Source of the DNA: Acidobacteriota bacterium
Lineage (GTDB): Bacteria; Acidobacteriota; Holophagae; Acanthopleuribacterales; Acanthopleuribacteraceae
Length of the DNA stretch: 64,000 nt
Assembly (NCBI GenBank): GCA_020439745.1
Contig: JAGQSC010000016.1
Location: 62,001-126,000 of the forward strand
Direction: 5' to 3'
Shown: positions 9,085 through 17,439 of the stretch, piece after piece
How positions within the stretch are numbered: the stretch's first letter is position 1
How the letters are laid out: each line of letters starts with the position of its first letter
Made by a program: the position numbers and the translations under genes
Notes under the pieces: model-generated
Seen by the model: the letters and a program-made list of their open reading frames with translations, nothing else
The model's database searches: none
Told to the model about the DNA's origin: nothing

Positions 9085-10872
9085 ATGAAGCCTGAGTTGA
9101 GTAGCTTGCAGCGCTGGTTGGTCTTAACAATGCTCGGTCTCGCTGGCGTTTATTGTGCCGTCATTCTGGTCGTCCAACTGGGAAGACCCCTGTACACGGA
9201 TGATATGTGGTGGCATTTGCGAACGGGTCAGATCATTCTTGAACATGGGTTTCCTACGCAAGATCCGTTTCTGTTTACGGCCCATTCCGACAAGCCCTTT
9301 TTTCATGAGTGGTTGTTCCAGGTTATTTTGGCTTCTGTTCACAGCGTGGTGGGATTGTATGGATTGCGTTTCTACCACGTGTTCATGGGCGGGATTTGTC
9401 TCTGGTCTGTGTGGCGATATGCCCGGTCCATGGGATGTGATCGGTGGCTCGCTTTTCTCGCAACCGGGACGCTCGTGGTGTTCGCTTATCAACGCCTCTA
9501 CCAAATGCGGCCCGATCTTTTTACGATCTTTTGTTTTTATCTGGCGTTATCCCTGTTCAATCGCGGACTCATTGACGGCTGGCGCAGAACCAGCATGGCG
9601 CTTTTCTGTTTGATCATTGTCTTTTGGGGAAACGCGCATTCGCTGGTCATGGTTTACTTGCCCATGGTCAGTGCGGCCTGTGGGATAGCCTTGATGTACC
9701 GCCATCCCAACGCGCGTTCGTCTGTGACCGTGATGGGCTTGAGTATGGCTGCATTGAGCCTTAACCCTCGAGGTCCACACCTCTACACCTTCTTCTTTGC
9801 CCACAATGCCAACAATCCGTTGAGCCTCGTGATTGATGAGTGGGGTGCTTTCACCTTCTTTCGCATACCCCCCTACTTTCCGCTTTCATCGCCCACCCTA
9901 CACATAGCGACATTCTGCTTGTCCCTTGCCTTGCTCGCCGCCACAATCCTGATCGCAAAACGTTTCGTATCGAGCCGTCAGACTGCAGAAATGGCCGAGA
10001 TGTTACTGACCGTTCAAGCTGTATTGGCCCTTGCTGCGTTGGTTTATGCCATACGATTCCTGTGGATGGTGCCGGTTATCATCGTAGCCATGCAACACCA
10101 CCTCAGGCGATGGCCCGTGTTTTCATCAATGCTGTTCTTGATCACCGTTGTTTGTCACTTCAATCACCCCAGCACACAGGCCACTTTCTTTCCCTTGAGC
10201 CACCCATATCAGCGCGACCTGTATCGTCGCATGGCTTTCGATGCCATCAAATTCAATCACCGCGCTGTCGCTTTTCTCAAGGATCACGAACTCCATGGCA
10301 ATGTGCTGAACCCCTACTTCATGGGAGGCTACTTAGCCTATTGGCTGCCACAGTCGAGAACCTTTGTCGATGGCCGATTTGACCGCTATTCGGCAGAGGT
10401 TGACGCGGATCAGAACGCACTGAAGAATGGTTCTGGTAATTGGGTCTCTCTATCCGACAAATACCGTTTTGACATGGTAATCGCACCTCACACCCAAGAC
10501 TGGCAGCCATGCATCGCGGCTTTGACCGCACTGGAGTGGCCGTTGATTTATAGCGACGCGGATAGCAGTATCTATGCACGGCCTAGCTACTGGTCCGCCC
10601 ACAGCGAACAACTTGCGCACATCTGGCAGGTCCCAGATGAAAAAGCCGTCATGAACGAAACCATCAAACGCCAAGCCGAACGGGACTGGCTAGCACGCTA
10701 TCACGGTTCCTTGACAACTCCTGAAACCGATCTTCAGGCATCGTTGATCTGGATCGACATCGAAAGAGCCAGAGAAGTGCTTCGTCAACATCGCGAGCTG
10801 GAAAAGACAGATTGGGTCACGTCTCTGAGGCATATTCAGCAGATCATGCGAGCAGTCGCTGCACCAAAATAG
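9085..10872 (+). CDS. Polytopic membrane protein, GT-C glycosyltransferase-like
   Basis: A 595-residue membrane protein with about ten hydrophobic helices over the first 360 residues and a soluble C-terminal part. After the first helix there is an acidic loop, YTDDMWWHLRTGQ, and then FFHEWLFQV. This arrangement is seen in GT-C-fold lipid-sugar-dependent transferases (the PMT/ArnT type), where acidic residues of the first loop are catalytic. The C-terminal part has GGYLAYWLP and FVDGRFDRYS, typical of uncharacterised members of such families. ATG at 9085 is preceded by GGGG. The ATG at 9067 has nothing. No acceptor can be named, and this is a fold-level suggestion only. Confidence 0.6.
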   Translation: MKPELSSLQRWLVLTMLGLAGVYCAVILVVQLGRPLYTDDMWWHLRTGQIILEHGFPTQDPFLFTAHSDKPFFHEWLFQVILASVHSVVGLYGLRFYHVFMGGICLWSVWRYARSMGCDRWLAFLATGTLVVFAYQRLYQMRPDLFTIFCFYLALSLFNRGLIDGWRRTSMALFCLIIVFWGNAHSLVMVYLPMVSAACGIALMYRHPNARSSVTVMGLSMAALSLNPRGPHLYTFFFAHNANNPLSLVIDEWGAFTFFRIPPYFPLSSPTLHIATFCLSLALLAATILIAKRFVSSRQTAEMAEMLLTVQAVLALAALVYAIRFLWMVPVIIVAMQHHLRRWPVFSSMLFLITVVCHFNHPSTQATFFPLSHPYQRDLYRRMAFDAIKFNHRAVAFLKDHELHGNVLNPYFMGGYLAYWLPQSRTFVDGRFDRYSAEVDADQNALKNGSGNWVSLSDKYRFDMVIAPHTQDWQPCIAALTALEWPLIYSDADSSIYARPSYWSAHSEQLAHIWQVPDEKAVMNETIKRQAERDWLARYHGSLTTPETDLQASLIWIDIERAREVLRQHRELEKTDWVTSLRHIQQIMRAVAAPK

Positions 10873-10907
10873 TAAGATCACCTTAACGATTCTACTCGAG
10901 GTGGCTT

Positions 10908-12722
10908 ATGCGAGAATGCGATCTAATCATGAAGGGCGGCATAACCAGCGGTGTCGTCTATCCCGAAGCAATCCATGAGTTGGCTCAAACCTATCGCTTC
11001 CGCAATATTGGGGGTACCTCGGCCGGCGCCATTGCCGCGGCAGTCGCGGCTGCAGCCAGTTACGGCCACGCCCACGGTGTACCCGACGCTTTCGAGCAAT
11101 CCCAACGAATTCCTCAATGGCTGGGCGGCAAATCCCCACGTACCAAGTCATCCAACTTGCTGGCGTTGTTCTCGCCCCAGCCAACCACTCGTCCCTATTT
11201 TCATGGCGCACTCGCCTGTCTCGGTCATCCCCGCGGTCGCTGGCTGCGTTTACTTGTTGCTGGCTTGCGTTGGTTTTGGCCGAACGCATTACTGGGAGCG
11301 GCGGCCGGGTTAATGCTGATGGCTCCCGCATGGATAAGTAGTCCAAGTTACTGGCTTTGCGTACCGACTGCTGCACTGACAATTGGCTTCGCACTTTCCG
11401 CAATCGCCCTCAAGATCAAAAGCGGCCTCATCCGATCGATCGAAAACAATGACTATGGCTTCTGTCGCGGATTGGATGACCACGACCATCCCAAGTCGCT
11501 CACGGGTTGGCTGGATGATCTGATCAAACGCATCAGCGGTTTGCAGCGGCCATTGACATTCGGTGACCTTGCCGGTCATGGATCAGAGCCCGATATCAAT
11601 CTCGTGATGATGACCACGAACGTCACACAGGGACGTCCCGTCTGTCTACCGCACTTAAACGATACCGCAAGCACGTATTTTTTTGACCCAAAAGTGTTTT
11701 CCACGTTCTTCCCAAAAGATACCGTTGACTGGATGGTGTGCCACAGCAAACGGTACAAAGACAGTGATTTGTATTTTTGGCCCGAAGCCGAACATCTACC
11801 GGTCCTCGTCGCTACGCGCATGTCACTTTCGTTTCCGCTGCTTCTGAGCGCGATTCCAGTCTATGCCATCGATTTCTCTCGGGAAACTGACAAACAAGTA
11901 CCCGAGCGAAACTGGTTTTCAGATGGGGGAATCGCGAGTAATTTCCCCATCCATTTCTTTGACGCTGCCTTACCACGCAGGCCTACATTTGCCATCAACC
12001 TCACGCCATTGCATCCCGATAAGGAGAGCAAAGTCTGGATGCCCCAAACAAACGGCCAAGGCCGTGCCGCGCGCTGGTACCGTTTCGAATCCGAGAATCA
12101 ACTAAGTTTATCGGGCTTCTTGGCGGCCATCATGGACAGTATGCAGAACTGGAAGGACAACGAGCAAATGCGCATCCCGGGTTATCGGGACAGAATCGTG
12201 CATGTAGCTTTGTCTGAAGATGAGGGTGGCCTGAATCTGAACATGCCACCCCAACACATCACAAATCTGTCCAACCGGGGACGAGCGGCTGCAAGACTGT
12301 TGGCTGAACGCTTTTCCGCGCATCCACCGGAGGGGACACTGCTGACGTGGAACAACCACCGATGGGTCAGATATCGCACACTCATGAACGCTTTGGAGGA
12401 AATCTTCAAACAGATGAAGCGAGCGTTTGAGCATCCCTTCGGCGAACATGAGTTGACTTACGAGGCACTGATCCAACGACCCTTAAACGAAGCGCCGAAA
12501 AGCTACCCTTTTGCCAACCTGCGCCAACGCAAATTTGCGTATCGGACAACGCGTCAGTTCCTGGACGCCCTTAATCAGTGGACCGCGCCGTCTATGACTT
12601 TTGGTGAGGTTCGCGGTAAAGGAACACCGAAGCCTGAACCACAATTACGTGTGATGCCCAGATCCATTCCATCACAGCGTCCCACAAAGCGTCAGTCACA
12701 GTCGAAGCCATCGCGTAGGTAG
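10908..12722 (+). CDS. Patatin-like phospholipase with membrane-spanning insert
   Basis: A predicted serine lipid acyl hydrolase of 604 residues. The nucleophile elbow GTSAGA (about residues 37-42) and the second dyad motif SDGGIASNF (Asp near residue 339) are intact, and the N-terminal LIMKGGITSGVVYP is the patatin oxyanion region. Between the two catalytic blocks lies an insert with two strongly hydrophobic segments (about residues 110-172) that should anchor the enzyme to a membrane. The C-terminal tail is rich in Pro, Lys and Arg. GAGGTGG precedes the ATG. The last 31 bases overlap the convergent ADP-ribosylglycohydrolase gene. Lipid substrate is unknown. Confidence 0.85.
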   Translation: MRECDLIMKGGITSGVVYPEAIHELAQTYRFRNIGGTSAGAIAAAVAAAASYGHAHGVPDAFEQSQRIPQWLGGKSPRTKSSNLLALFSPQPTTRPYFHGALACLGHPRGRWLRLLVAGLRWFWPNALLGAAAGLMLMAPAWISSPSYWLCVPTAALTIGFALSAIALKIKSGLIRSIENNDYGFCRGLDDHDHPKSLTGWLDDLIKRISGLQRPLTFGDLAGHGSEPDINLVMMTTNVTQGRPVCLPHLNDTASTYFFDPKVFSTFFPKDTVDWMVCHSKRYKDSDLYFWPEAEHLPVLVATRMSLSFPLLLSAIPVYAIDFSRETDKQVPERNWFSDGGIASNFPIHFFDAALPRRPTFAINLTPLHPDKESKVWMPQTNGQGRAARWYRFESENQLSLSGFLAAIMDSMQNWKDNEQMRIPGYRDRIVHVALSEDEGGLNLNMPPQHITNLSNRGRAAARLLAERFSAHPPEGTLLTWNNHRWVRYRTLMNALEEIFKQMKRAFEHPFGEHELTYEALIQRPLNEAPKSYPFANLRQRKFAYRTTRQFLDALNQWTAPSMTFGEVRGKGTPKPEPQLRVMPRSIPSQRPTKRQSQSKPSRR

Positions 12723-13633
12723 TCGATAAAGGGCGATTGCTCCAGACACGACCACCAATGATCTGGGACGGGATCCACAGCAGCAGCAATACCTCCCGCA
12801 ATGGCGCAGGTCGTGTCACGGTCTCCCAACCCGGTTACCGTAGACCAAAGGGTGGCCTGAAAATCGCCTAAATGGCGGGCTGCACACCAAATTGCAAAAG
12901 GCACCGTGTCTTGGGCCAGCATGCGCTGCCCACTACCCAGAACTTGAGCCGCTTCTTCTGGTTCTATTGAGAAGTCAAAAGCCATTGCCTGCATCAGCTT
13001 TTCACGAGTCTCCGACGCATCCATCAAGGACACAGTTTCGCGCAAAAGACGTTTACCCCTTTGGTCATCGTCGCATTCATGCCGCATCTGCCAAGCCAAA
13101 GCGGCAGCTAATGCGACGGCGACAGCTCCCCATATCCCTTCCGGATGTGCGTGCGTGACCTCGGCTTGGGCCTTCGCTTCACTCATAACCTCCGTCAAAT
13201 CATCGGCAAAATAGACACCTAAAGGCGCTACCCTCATAGCAGCGCCATTACCCATGGAGCCACTTCCCGCAAACTGGGCACGTGAGACAAACCGCCAGTC
13301 TCCGCCATTGGCCAGAATCTGCAATTGTTGATGAACGCCCTTGCCGTAACCACGCAAAGGATCGCGTTGATAGTTGTAGGCAAACACAGAAGCCAGGACA
13401 TCTTGGTCCACATGGCCCTTGCGAGCTAATACCTCCATTAAGCCACAAGCCATGATTGAATCATCAGTAGCCATCCACTGTGGATTGGGTAAATCCCTCC
13501 GTGAAATACGCATACTGACCAAGGACGATTGGCCATAAAAGCACTCGCCGAATGCGTCACCGGCCATGAGTCCGTCTAACGATCTGACCGCACGTGAAAT
13601 CCTCAAGTTATGTTGTCCAGATTGATCTCTCAA
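12692..13633 (-). CDS. ADP-ribosylglycohydrolase (DraG/ARH) family protein
   Basis: A 313-residue member of the dinuclear-Mg/Mn ADP-ribosylglycohydrolase fold. Visible metal-ligand regions are GLMAGDAFGE near residue 25, DDSIMACGLM near residue 57, and the C-terminal GDRDTTCAIAGGIAAA near residue 275 (the usual wording is GxDxDTxAAIxG). The family removes ADP-ribose from Arg or Ser, or acts on nitrogenase reductase in nitrogen fixers. No nif genes are present here, so the target is unknown. The start is TTG at 13633, supported by GAGAGG five bases upstream. It lies 32 bases downstream of the esterase gene, probably in the same transcript. Confidence 0.85.
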   Translation of the reverse strand: MRDQSGQHNLRISRAVRSLDGLMAGDAFGECFYGQSSLVSMRISRRDLPNPQWMATDDSIMACGLMEVLARKGHVDQDVLASVFAYNYQRDPLRGYGKGVHQQLQILANGGDWRFVSRAQFAGSGSMGNGAAMRVAPLGVYFADDLTEVMSEAKAQAEVTHAHPEGIWGAVAVALAAALAWQMRHECDDDQRGKRLLRETVSLMDASETREKLMQAMAFDFSIEPEEAAQVLGSGQRMLAQDTVPFAIWCAARHLGDFQATLWSTVTGLGDRDTTCAIAGGIAAAVDPVPDHWWSCLEQSPFIDYLRDGFDCD

Positions 13634-13665
13634 TCGAACCTCTCAAAATACCTGCGCGGAAAGGA

Positions 13666-14403
13666 CTAGCCGTATCTCTGCGTCAAATGAATCAAACTTT
13701 GACGACGCCACGATGTCCAGTCATGTGCGGTGTCCTTGCCCCAAATATCACGAGTATGTGGAATACCCTTTGCTTGAAGCATGTCGGCTAACATGATGGT
13801 TTCTTCAATGCAGCCCTCTTCATAGGGACCCTGACCGCAAACCAGCGAAACGTGGGTATGGGCCCTTACTACGTCCAAACATTCACCAGCCATATTGGCC
13901 GCATAAGCCAATGGGTTATTGAAATAGACATCACCATTCGAGAATCCGCCCGTGAAATGGGTTAGCAGATACCGACCACTCATGCAAAGTGCATAGTCAA
14001 AGGTCTGCGGGTGTTTGAGCGCGTAATTCGCCGCGTAATAACCACCAAGACTGGCCCCTGCCAGACCAATAGGGATCTGGGCACTTTGACAGTCATGGCG
14101 AATGAAGGGTACCAACTGGTTCATGACAAAATCTTCATAGGCCATCAAACGCCGCACACGCAGGTCTGGTGGGTCTGTCTTGTTGGTAAGACACTGGCTC
14201 ACAGTGCTTTCAGGTGTATACAACTTGATACGCCCCGATCCAATCAAATGGGCGAGATTCTGAACCATCATCTGCCGTTCCCATTCATGGGCAAATCCAG
14301 CTGCGGTCGGAAATGCAATCACGGGAAGGCCCCAGTGACCATAGCACCACAAGTGTATGGATCGCCCGATCGCAGGGCTATGTATCATTTCATGGCGTTT
14401 CAC
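13666..14403 (-). CDS. Alpha/beta-hydrolase esterase (Esterase D-like), paralogue of the 21789 gene
   Basis: A 245-residue serine hydrolase of the PF00756-type esterase group. The nucleophile elbow is GASLGG and the probable catalytic His is in HDWTSWRR near the C-terminus. Shared wording with the esterase at 21789 (WG-PV--FPTA-G at the N-terminus, SGRIK-Y, C-terminal GPYE and HDW-SWR) shows they are paralogues. That second copy is embedded between two ATP-grasp genes, which suggests this one serves the same pathway. I chose GTG at 14403 because AAAGGA lies six bases upstream. An in-frame ATG five codons earlier has none. No signal peptide is seen, so it is probably cytoplasmic. Confidence 0.83.
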   Translation of the reverse strand: MKRHEMIHSPAIGRSIHLWCYGHWGLPVIAFPTAAGFAHEWERQMMVQNLAHLIGSGRIKLYTPESTVSQCLTNKTDPPDLRVRRLMAYEDFVMNQLVPFIRHDCQSAQIPIGLAGASLGGYYAANYALKHPQTFDYALCMSGRYLLTHFTGGFSNGDVYFNNPLAYAANMAGECLDVVRAHTHVSLVCGQGPYEEGCIEETIMLADMLQAKGIPHTRDIWGKDTAHDWTSWRRQSLIHLTQRYG

Positions 14404-14484
14404 GTTCTGTCCTTTCACATGAAGACAATCAGTCTACACATTTTTTGGCTCTACGTGAACGCGTGCGCAGGTTTTTAACGTTGA

Positions 14485-14547
14485 AACGGGTCGGCACTCG
14501 CCGAGGAGGGATAGGGGGGATGGCTCAATCGCGTGCGCCGACCCGTT
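14485..14547. repeat. Long-spaced inverted repeat between folE and the esterase gene
   Basis: AACGGGTCGGC (14485-14495) is the exact reverse complement of GCCGACCCGTT (14537-14547), 11 bp with 41 bases between the arms. The intervening sequence is purine-rich on the plus strand (GGAGGGATAGGGGGGA). There is no T-run after it on the transcribed minus strand, so a standard intrinsic terminator is unlikely. It could be an RNA structure in the folE-esterase intergenic transcript or a paired protein-binding site. The outer arms AACGGGT/ACCCGTT are the same as those of the palindrome at 4073-4087. Confidence 0.5.
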
Positions 14548-14550
14548 GTT

Positions 14551-15147
14551 CTATGGATGGGGTTGCAATAACCGCGCCTGCTGGAAGGAATTCAGCTGCT
14601 CAATGCCCAAGGTCACTTCTGTCAACGTGTCCGAAAGTTGTTTTTCAACCCCGCGCATCATCATGCAGAGGTGTTGTGCCACGATTCGTACGTGTACGGC
14701 CCGGGCCTGAACGGCATCCATGACGGCTTGAGCTACCTGATGGGTAAGACGTTCTTGCACTTGAAGCCTACGTGCAAAGATGTCCACGAGTCTAGGAAAC
14801 TTGGATAAGCCCAATATCTTGCCATCGGGGTAATAACGGATCTCAGCCTGACCCCAAAACGGCAAGACATGATGCTCGCACAAACTATAAAATTCAATGC
14901 CTCGAACCGCAACCAGATCGCCCTGTCCTTCAGCTTCAAAAACGCCCTCACCAATCGCGTCTTGAACAGTCATCTCGTATCCATCGAGCAAAAAGCGATA
15001 AGCATTGGCAAAGCGCTCGGGCGTTCGTCTTATGCCTTCCCGGTCCAAATCCTCACCGGCATGCATCAAAATCAAACGACCCGCTTGGCACAAGGGCGTG
15101 TCCAAGTCTACTCTCGGCGCCAGCCGCATCACTTTTGGTTGATCCAA
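14551..15147 (-). CDS. folE: GTP cyclohydrolase I
   Basis: Converts GTP to 7,8-dihydroneopterin triphosphate, the entry step of folate (and pterin or queuosine) synthesis, in the cytoplasm. The 198-residue length is typical. The zinc and catalytic motifs are present: EFYSLCEHHVLPF with the Cys and His pair, and QHLCMMMRGVEKQ with the second Cys. GIRRTPERFA near residue 38 is the conserved N-terminal block. The start is TTG at 15147, fixed by GGAGG six bases upstream. The gene is divergent from the S51-like peptidase gene. No other folate genes are nearby. Confidence 0.95.
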   Translation of the reverse strand: MDQPKVMRLAPRVDLDTPLCQAGRLILMHAGEDLDREGIRRTPERFANAYRFLLDGYEMTVQDAIGEGVFEAEGQGDLVAVRGIEFYSLCEHHVLPFWGQAEIRYYPDGKILGLSKFPRLVDIFARRLQVQERLTHQVAQAVMDAVQARAVHVRIVAQHLCMMMRGVEKQLSDTLTEVTLGIEQLNSFQQARLLQPHP

Positions 15148-15325
15148 CGAAAGCCTCCGCCCGTCTCACGATTCACGTTGAAGGAGTCACCCTGATAGGG
15201 GGCTCTTATCAATGAGCATCAAACACGCGAAGGGCCGTGAATATTCCATCCATGCCAGGTTGCGTGTGTTCATACCCCTCGACGTGGATTTTTTCATCTG
15301 ATAAAGTGCCCCGGGGGTTATTGCT

Positions 15326-16270
15326 TTGAACAAATTGGCGCGGGTTACATTACTGGGACCGCAGAGATTTGAACCCAACGTGGCGGACGTTTTCAAGCAA
15401 GCCAGTTTCTGCGGTCGGACTGCCGTCATAACAGCCGGATGGCAAGAACGCGAAGAAGAAATCAACGAACTGGCGGAGCATCTCAACCTGGACGTCACCA
15501 ATCTCAACCTGTACCGGCGGGCAGAGCGAGTCTTCAACGCCGAGCCAGATTTCCACCATGCATACAGCGAACGTCAAAACATGCTCCTCAGACTCCAACG
15601 CATCTACAGAATGCGACTGGAAAAACTGCTAGACGTGGCGCGACGCTTTCTGAAGCGAAGCGAAGATCCTGACCTGATGGATTTGGAACGAGAGTCGGCA
15701 ATTGCTGATGTGAGACGGCTCGACGAGCATCATTTGAGTCGGATACGTGAAATACATGCCTCATTCAATCAAGTGTGGAAGCGCGACAAACTGCCTGGAT
15801 TACAGGCTGAAACCGAAGCAGTCGCGCGCGATCTGCATGATTGTGATGCGCTTTGCATTGCAGGTGGACACGTGGCTATTCTCCTCAACCGCATGCGTAT
15901 GTTCAATATTGCCCAAGCAGCGGACGGATTGCCCATTGTGGCTTGGTCGGCTGGGGCCATGGCCATTTCAGAACGCATTGTTTTGTTTCATGACAGTCCA
16001 CCTCAAGGTGCCGGTAACGCCGAACTCCTAGAAAGCGGGCTGGGCCTGCATCGGGGTTTAATCGCATTACCACATGCCGATCAACGCCTAAGGCTCGACG
16101 ACCCCATAAGAGTGAGCCTATTTGCGCGAAGGTTCCATACCAGTCTTTGTGTGGCACTTGATGCCGGCGCCGTTGTTCATTGGGATGGCACCAACTGGCA
16201 TACGGCCCTGGCGGCTCGCGCATTAACTCAAGATGGTCAAACACAACCGCTGGAGCTTGCATGTCCTTAA
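15326..16270 (+). CDS. S51 peptidase / cyanophycinase-like protein with helical insert
   Basis: A 314-residue protein of the class-I-glutamine-amidotransferase-like S51 family (peptidase E, cyanophycinase). CIAGGH near residue 177 and the nucleophile elbow WSAGAMA near residue 206 are followed by GLGLHRGLIALPHADQR, which matches the cyanophycinase/PepE block around the catalytic His. Residues about 85-165 form a charged helical insert not usual for PepE. Known members cleave Asp-x dipeptides or cyanophycin. The TTG start at 15326 has GGGGG upstream. It overlaps the next esterase gene by 10 bases, so they form an operon. The nearby ATP-grasp ligases make a role in trimming an amide-linked product plausible, but that is inference. 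Confidence 0.75.
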   Translation: MNKLARVTLLGPQRFEPNVADVFKQASFCGRTAVITAGWQEREEEINELAEHLNLDVTNLNLYRRAERVFNAEPDFHHAYSERQNMLLRLQRIYRMRLEKLLDVARRFLKRSEDPDLMDLERESAIADVRRLDEHHLSRIREIHASFNQVWKRDKLPGLQAETEAVARDLHDCDALCIAGGHVAILLNRMRMFNIAQAADGLPIVAWSAGAMAISERIVLFHDSPPQGAGNAELLESGLGLHRGLIALPHADQRLRLDDPIRVSLFARRFHTSLCVALDAGAVVHWDGTNWHTALAARALTQDGQTQPLELACP

Positions 16271-17394
16271 CCATACGGGCACTAGAGCAGTCCAAACCCC
16301 AGTCTGAAGGAATTGATAGCTGGATTGGCAATCAGGAATTTCCTTTGGTCGAAGATCGCTACGTCACCTTCGTCTATCGCGGCGAAGCGGACCAAGTGCT
16401 CCTTCAGCACTTTATCTATGGACTGCCGACCTCCCAAGACTTCAAACGGATTGAAGGTACCGATCTGTGGTATCTGACCATTGAAGTCCCCCCACACTCG
16501 CGTTTTGAATACAAATTCGATGTCGTCAAAAATGATCAGCACTCCTGGATCAGAGATCCGCTGAATCCCCGCATGGCGCGTGACCCTTTCGGTTCCAATT
16601 CCGTGTGCCATACGGCCGGATATGAGCCCCCCTTTTGGGTGCAATCGGATGAAAATGCCCGCGAAGGCAGTATCCACAAACTCTATATCGATCACCCCAA
16701 CGGATCCCGGAACCACAAGGTTTTGATTTACATTCCTGCACGATACCGCAAGTCGCGACGTTATCCCTTATTGGTCGTGCATGATGGACAGGACTACCTG
16801 AAATACGCCTCCTTGAAAACCGTATTGGACAATCTCATTCATCGGCTAGAGATCCCGCCCATGATTGCGGCATTGACGCAATCAGAAGACCGCATTCACG
16901 AATATGCCGCCAATGAGACACATGCACAATTTGTCGTGGAGTCGCTCCTACCCTTGTTGGAAAGCCGTCTCCCCCTTCAACGCGGTCCCGAAACCCGTTG
17001 CCTCATGGGTGCCAGCTTCGGTGCTGTGGCATCCTTGCACACCGCTTGGAAGTACCCCGGCATTTTCGGCAAATTACTCCTTCAGTCTGGAAGTTTTGCA
17101 TTTACGGACATCGGCTGGCACCAGCGCAGTCCCGCATTTGATCCAGTCGTACATTTCGTCAACGAATTCCGCAAACATCCTGGCCGCCCCAGCGAAAAGA
17201 TATTTGTAAGTTGCGGGACGTACGAGTCATTGATCTACGAAAATCGTTCCATGGTGCCGTTGCTACAGGAAACGGGAATCAACGTCAAATACCGTGAATT
17301 TCGAGATGGCCACAACTGGGAGAACTGGCGTGATCGATTGCGGGAAGGTCTTTCTTGGCTCTTTCCAGGACCACTCTGGATGGTCTACGAATAA
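16261..17394 (+). CDS. Enterochelin-esterase-like hydrolase with N-terminal early-set domain
   Basis: A 377-residue two-domain protein. Residues about 20-130 form an Ig-like early-set/CBM48-type domain (FVYRGEADQVLL, GTDLWYLTIEVPP, FEYKFDV). Residues about 140-375 form an alpha/beta-hydrolase of the Fes/esterase D group with LLVVHDGQDYL, the nucleophile elbow GASFGA and the catalytic His in DGHNWENWRD. Relatives hydrolyse enterobactin esters or sugar esters. No siderophore genes are nearby. ATG at 16261 has GGAG six bases upstream and lies inside the end of the S51-like gene, indicating translational coupling. No signal peptide is seen. Confidence 0.85.
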   Translation: MSLTIRALEQSKPQSEGIDSWIGNQEFPLVEDRYVTFVYRGEADQVLLQHFIYGLPTSQDFKRIEGTDLWYLTIEVPPHSRFEYKFDVVKNDQHSWIRDPLNPRMARDPFGSNSVCHTAGYEPPFWVQSDENAREGSIHKLYIDHPNGSRNHKVLIYIPARYRKSRRYPLLVVHDGQDYLKYASLKTVLDNLIHRLEIPPMIAALTQSEDRIHEYAANETHAQFVVESLLPLLESRLPLQRGPETRCLMGASFGAVASLHTAWKYPGIFGKLLLQSGSFAFTDIGWHQRSPAFDPVVHFVNEFRKHPGRPSEKIFVSCGTYESLIYENRSMVPLLQETGINVKYREFRDGHNWENWRDRLREGLSWLFPGPLWMVYE

Positions 17395-17439
17395 GATGTG
17401 ACAACGGGCACCGCAAGCGCTATGTTTGATTAGGATCCT

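Noticed and set aside
10908-13633. Patatin plus ADP-ribosylglycohydrolase as an anti-phage defence pair
   Set aside because: They are convergent rather than in one operon, and no sensor, cyclase or toxin gene accompanies them.
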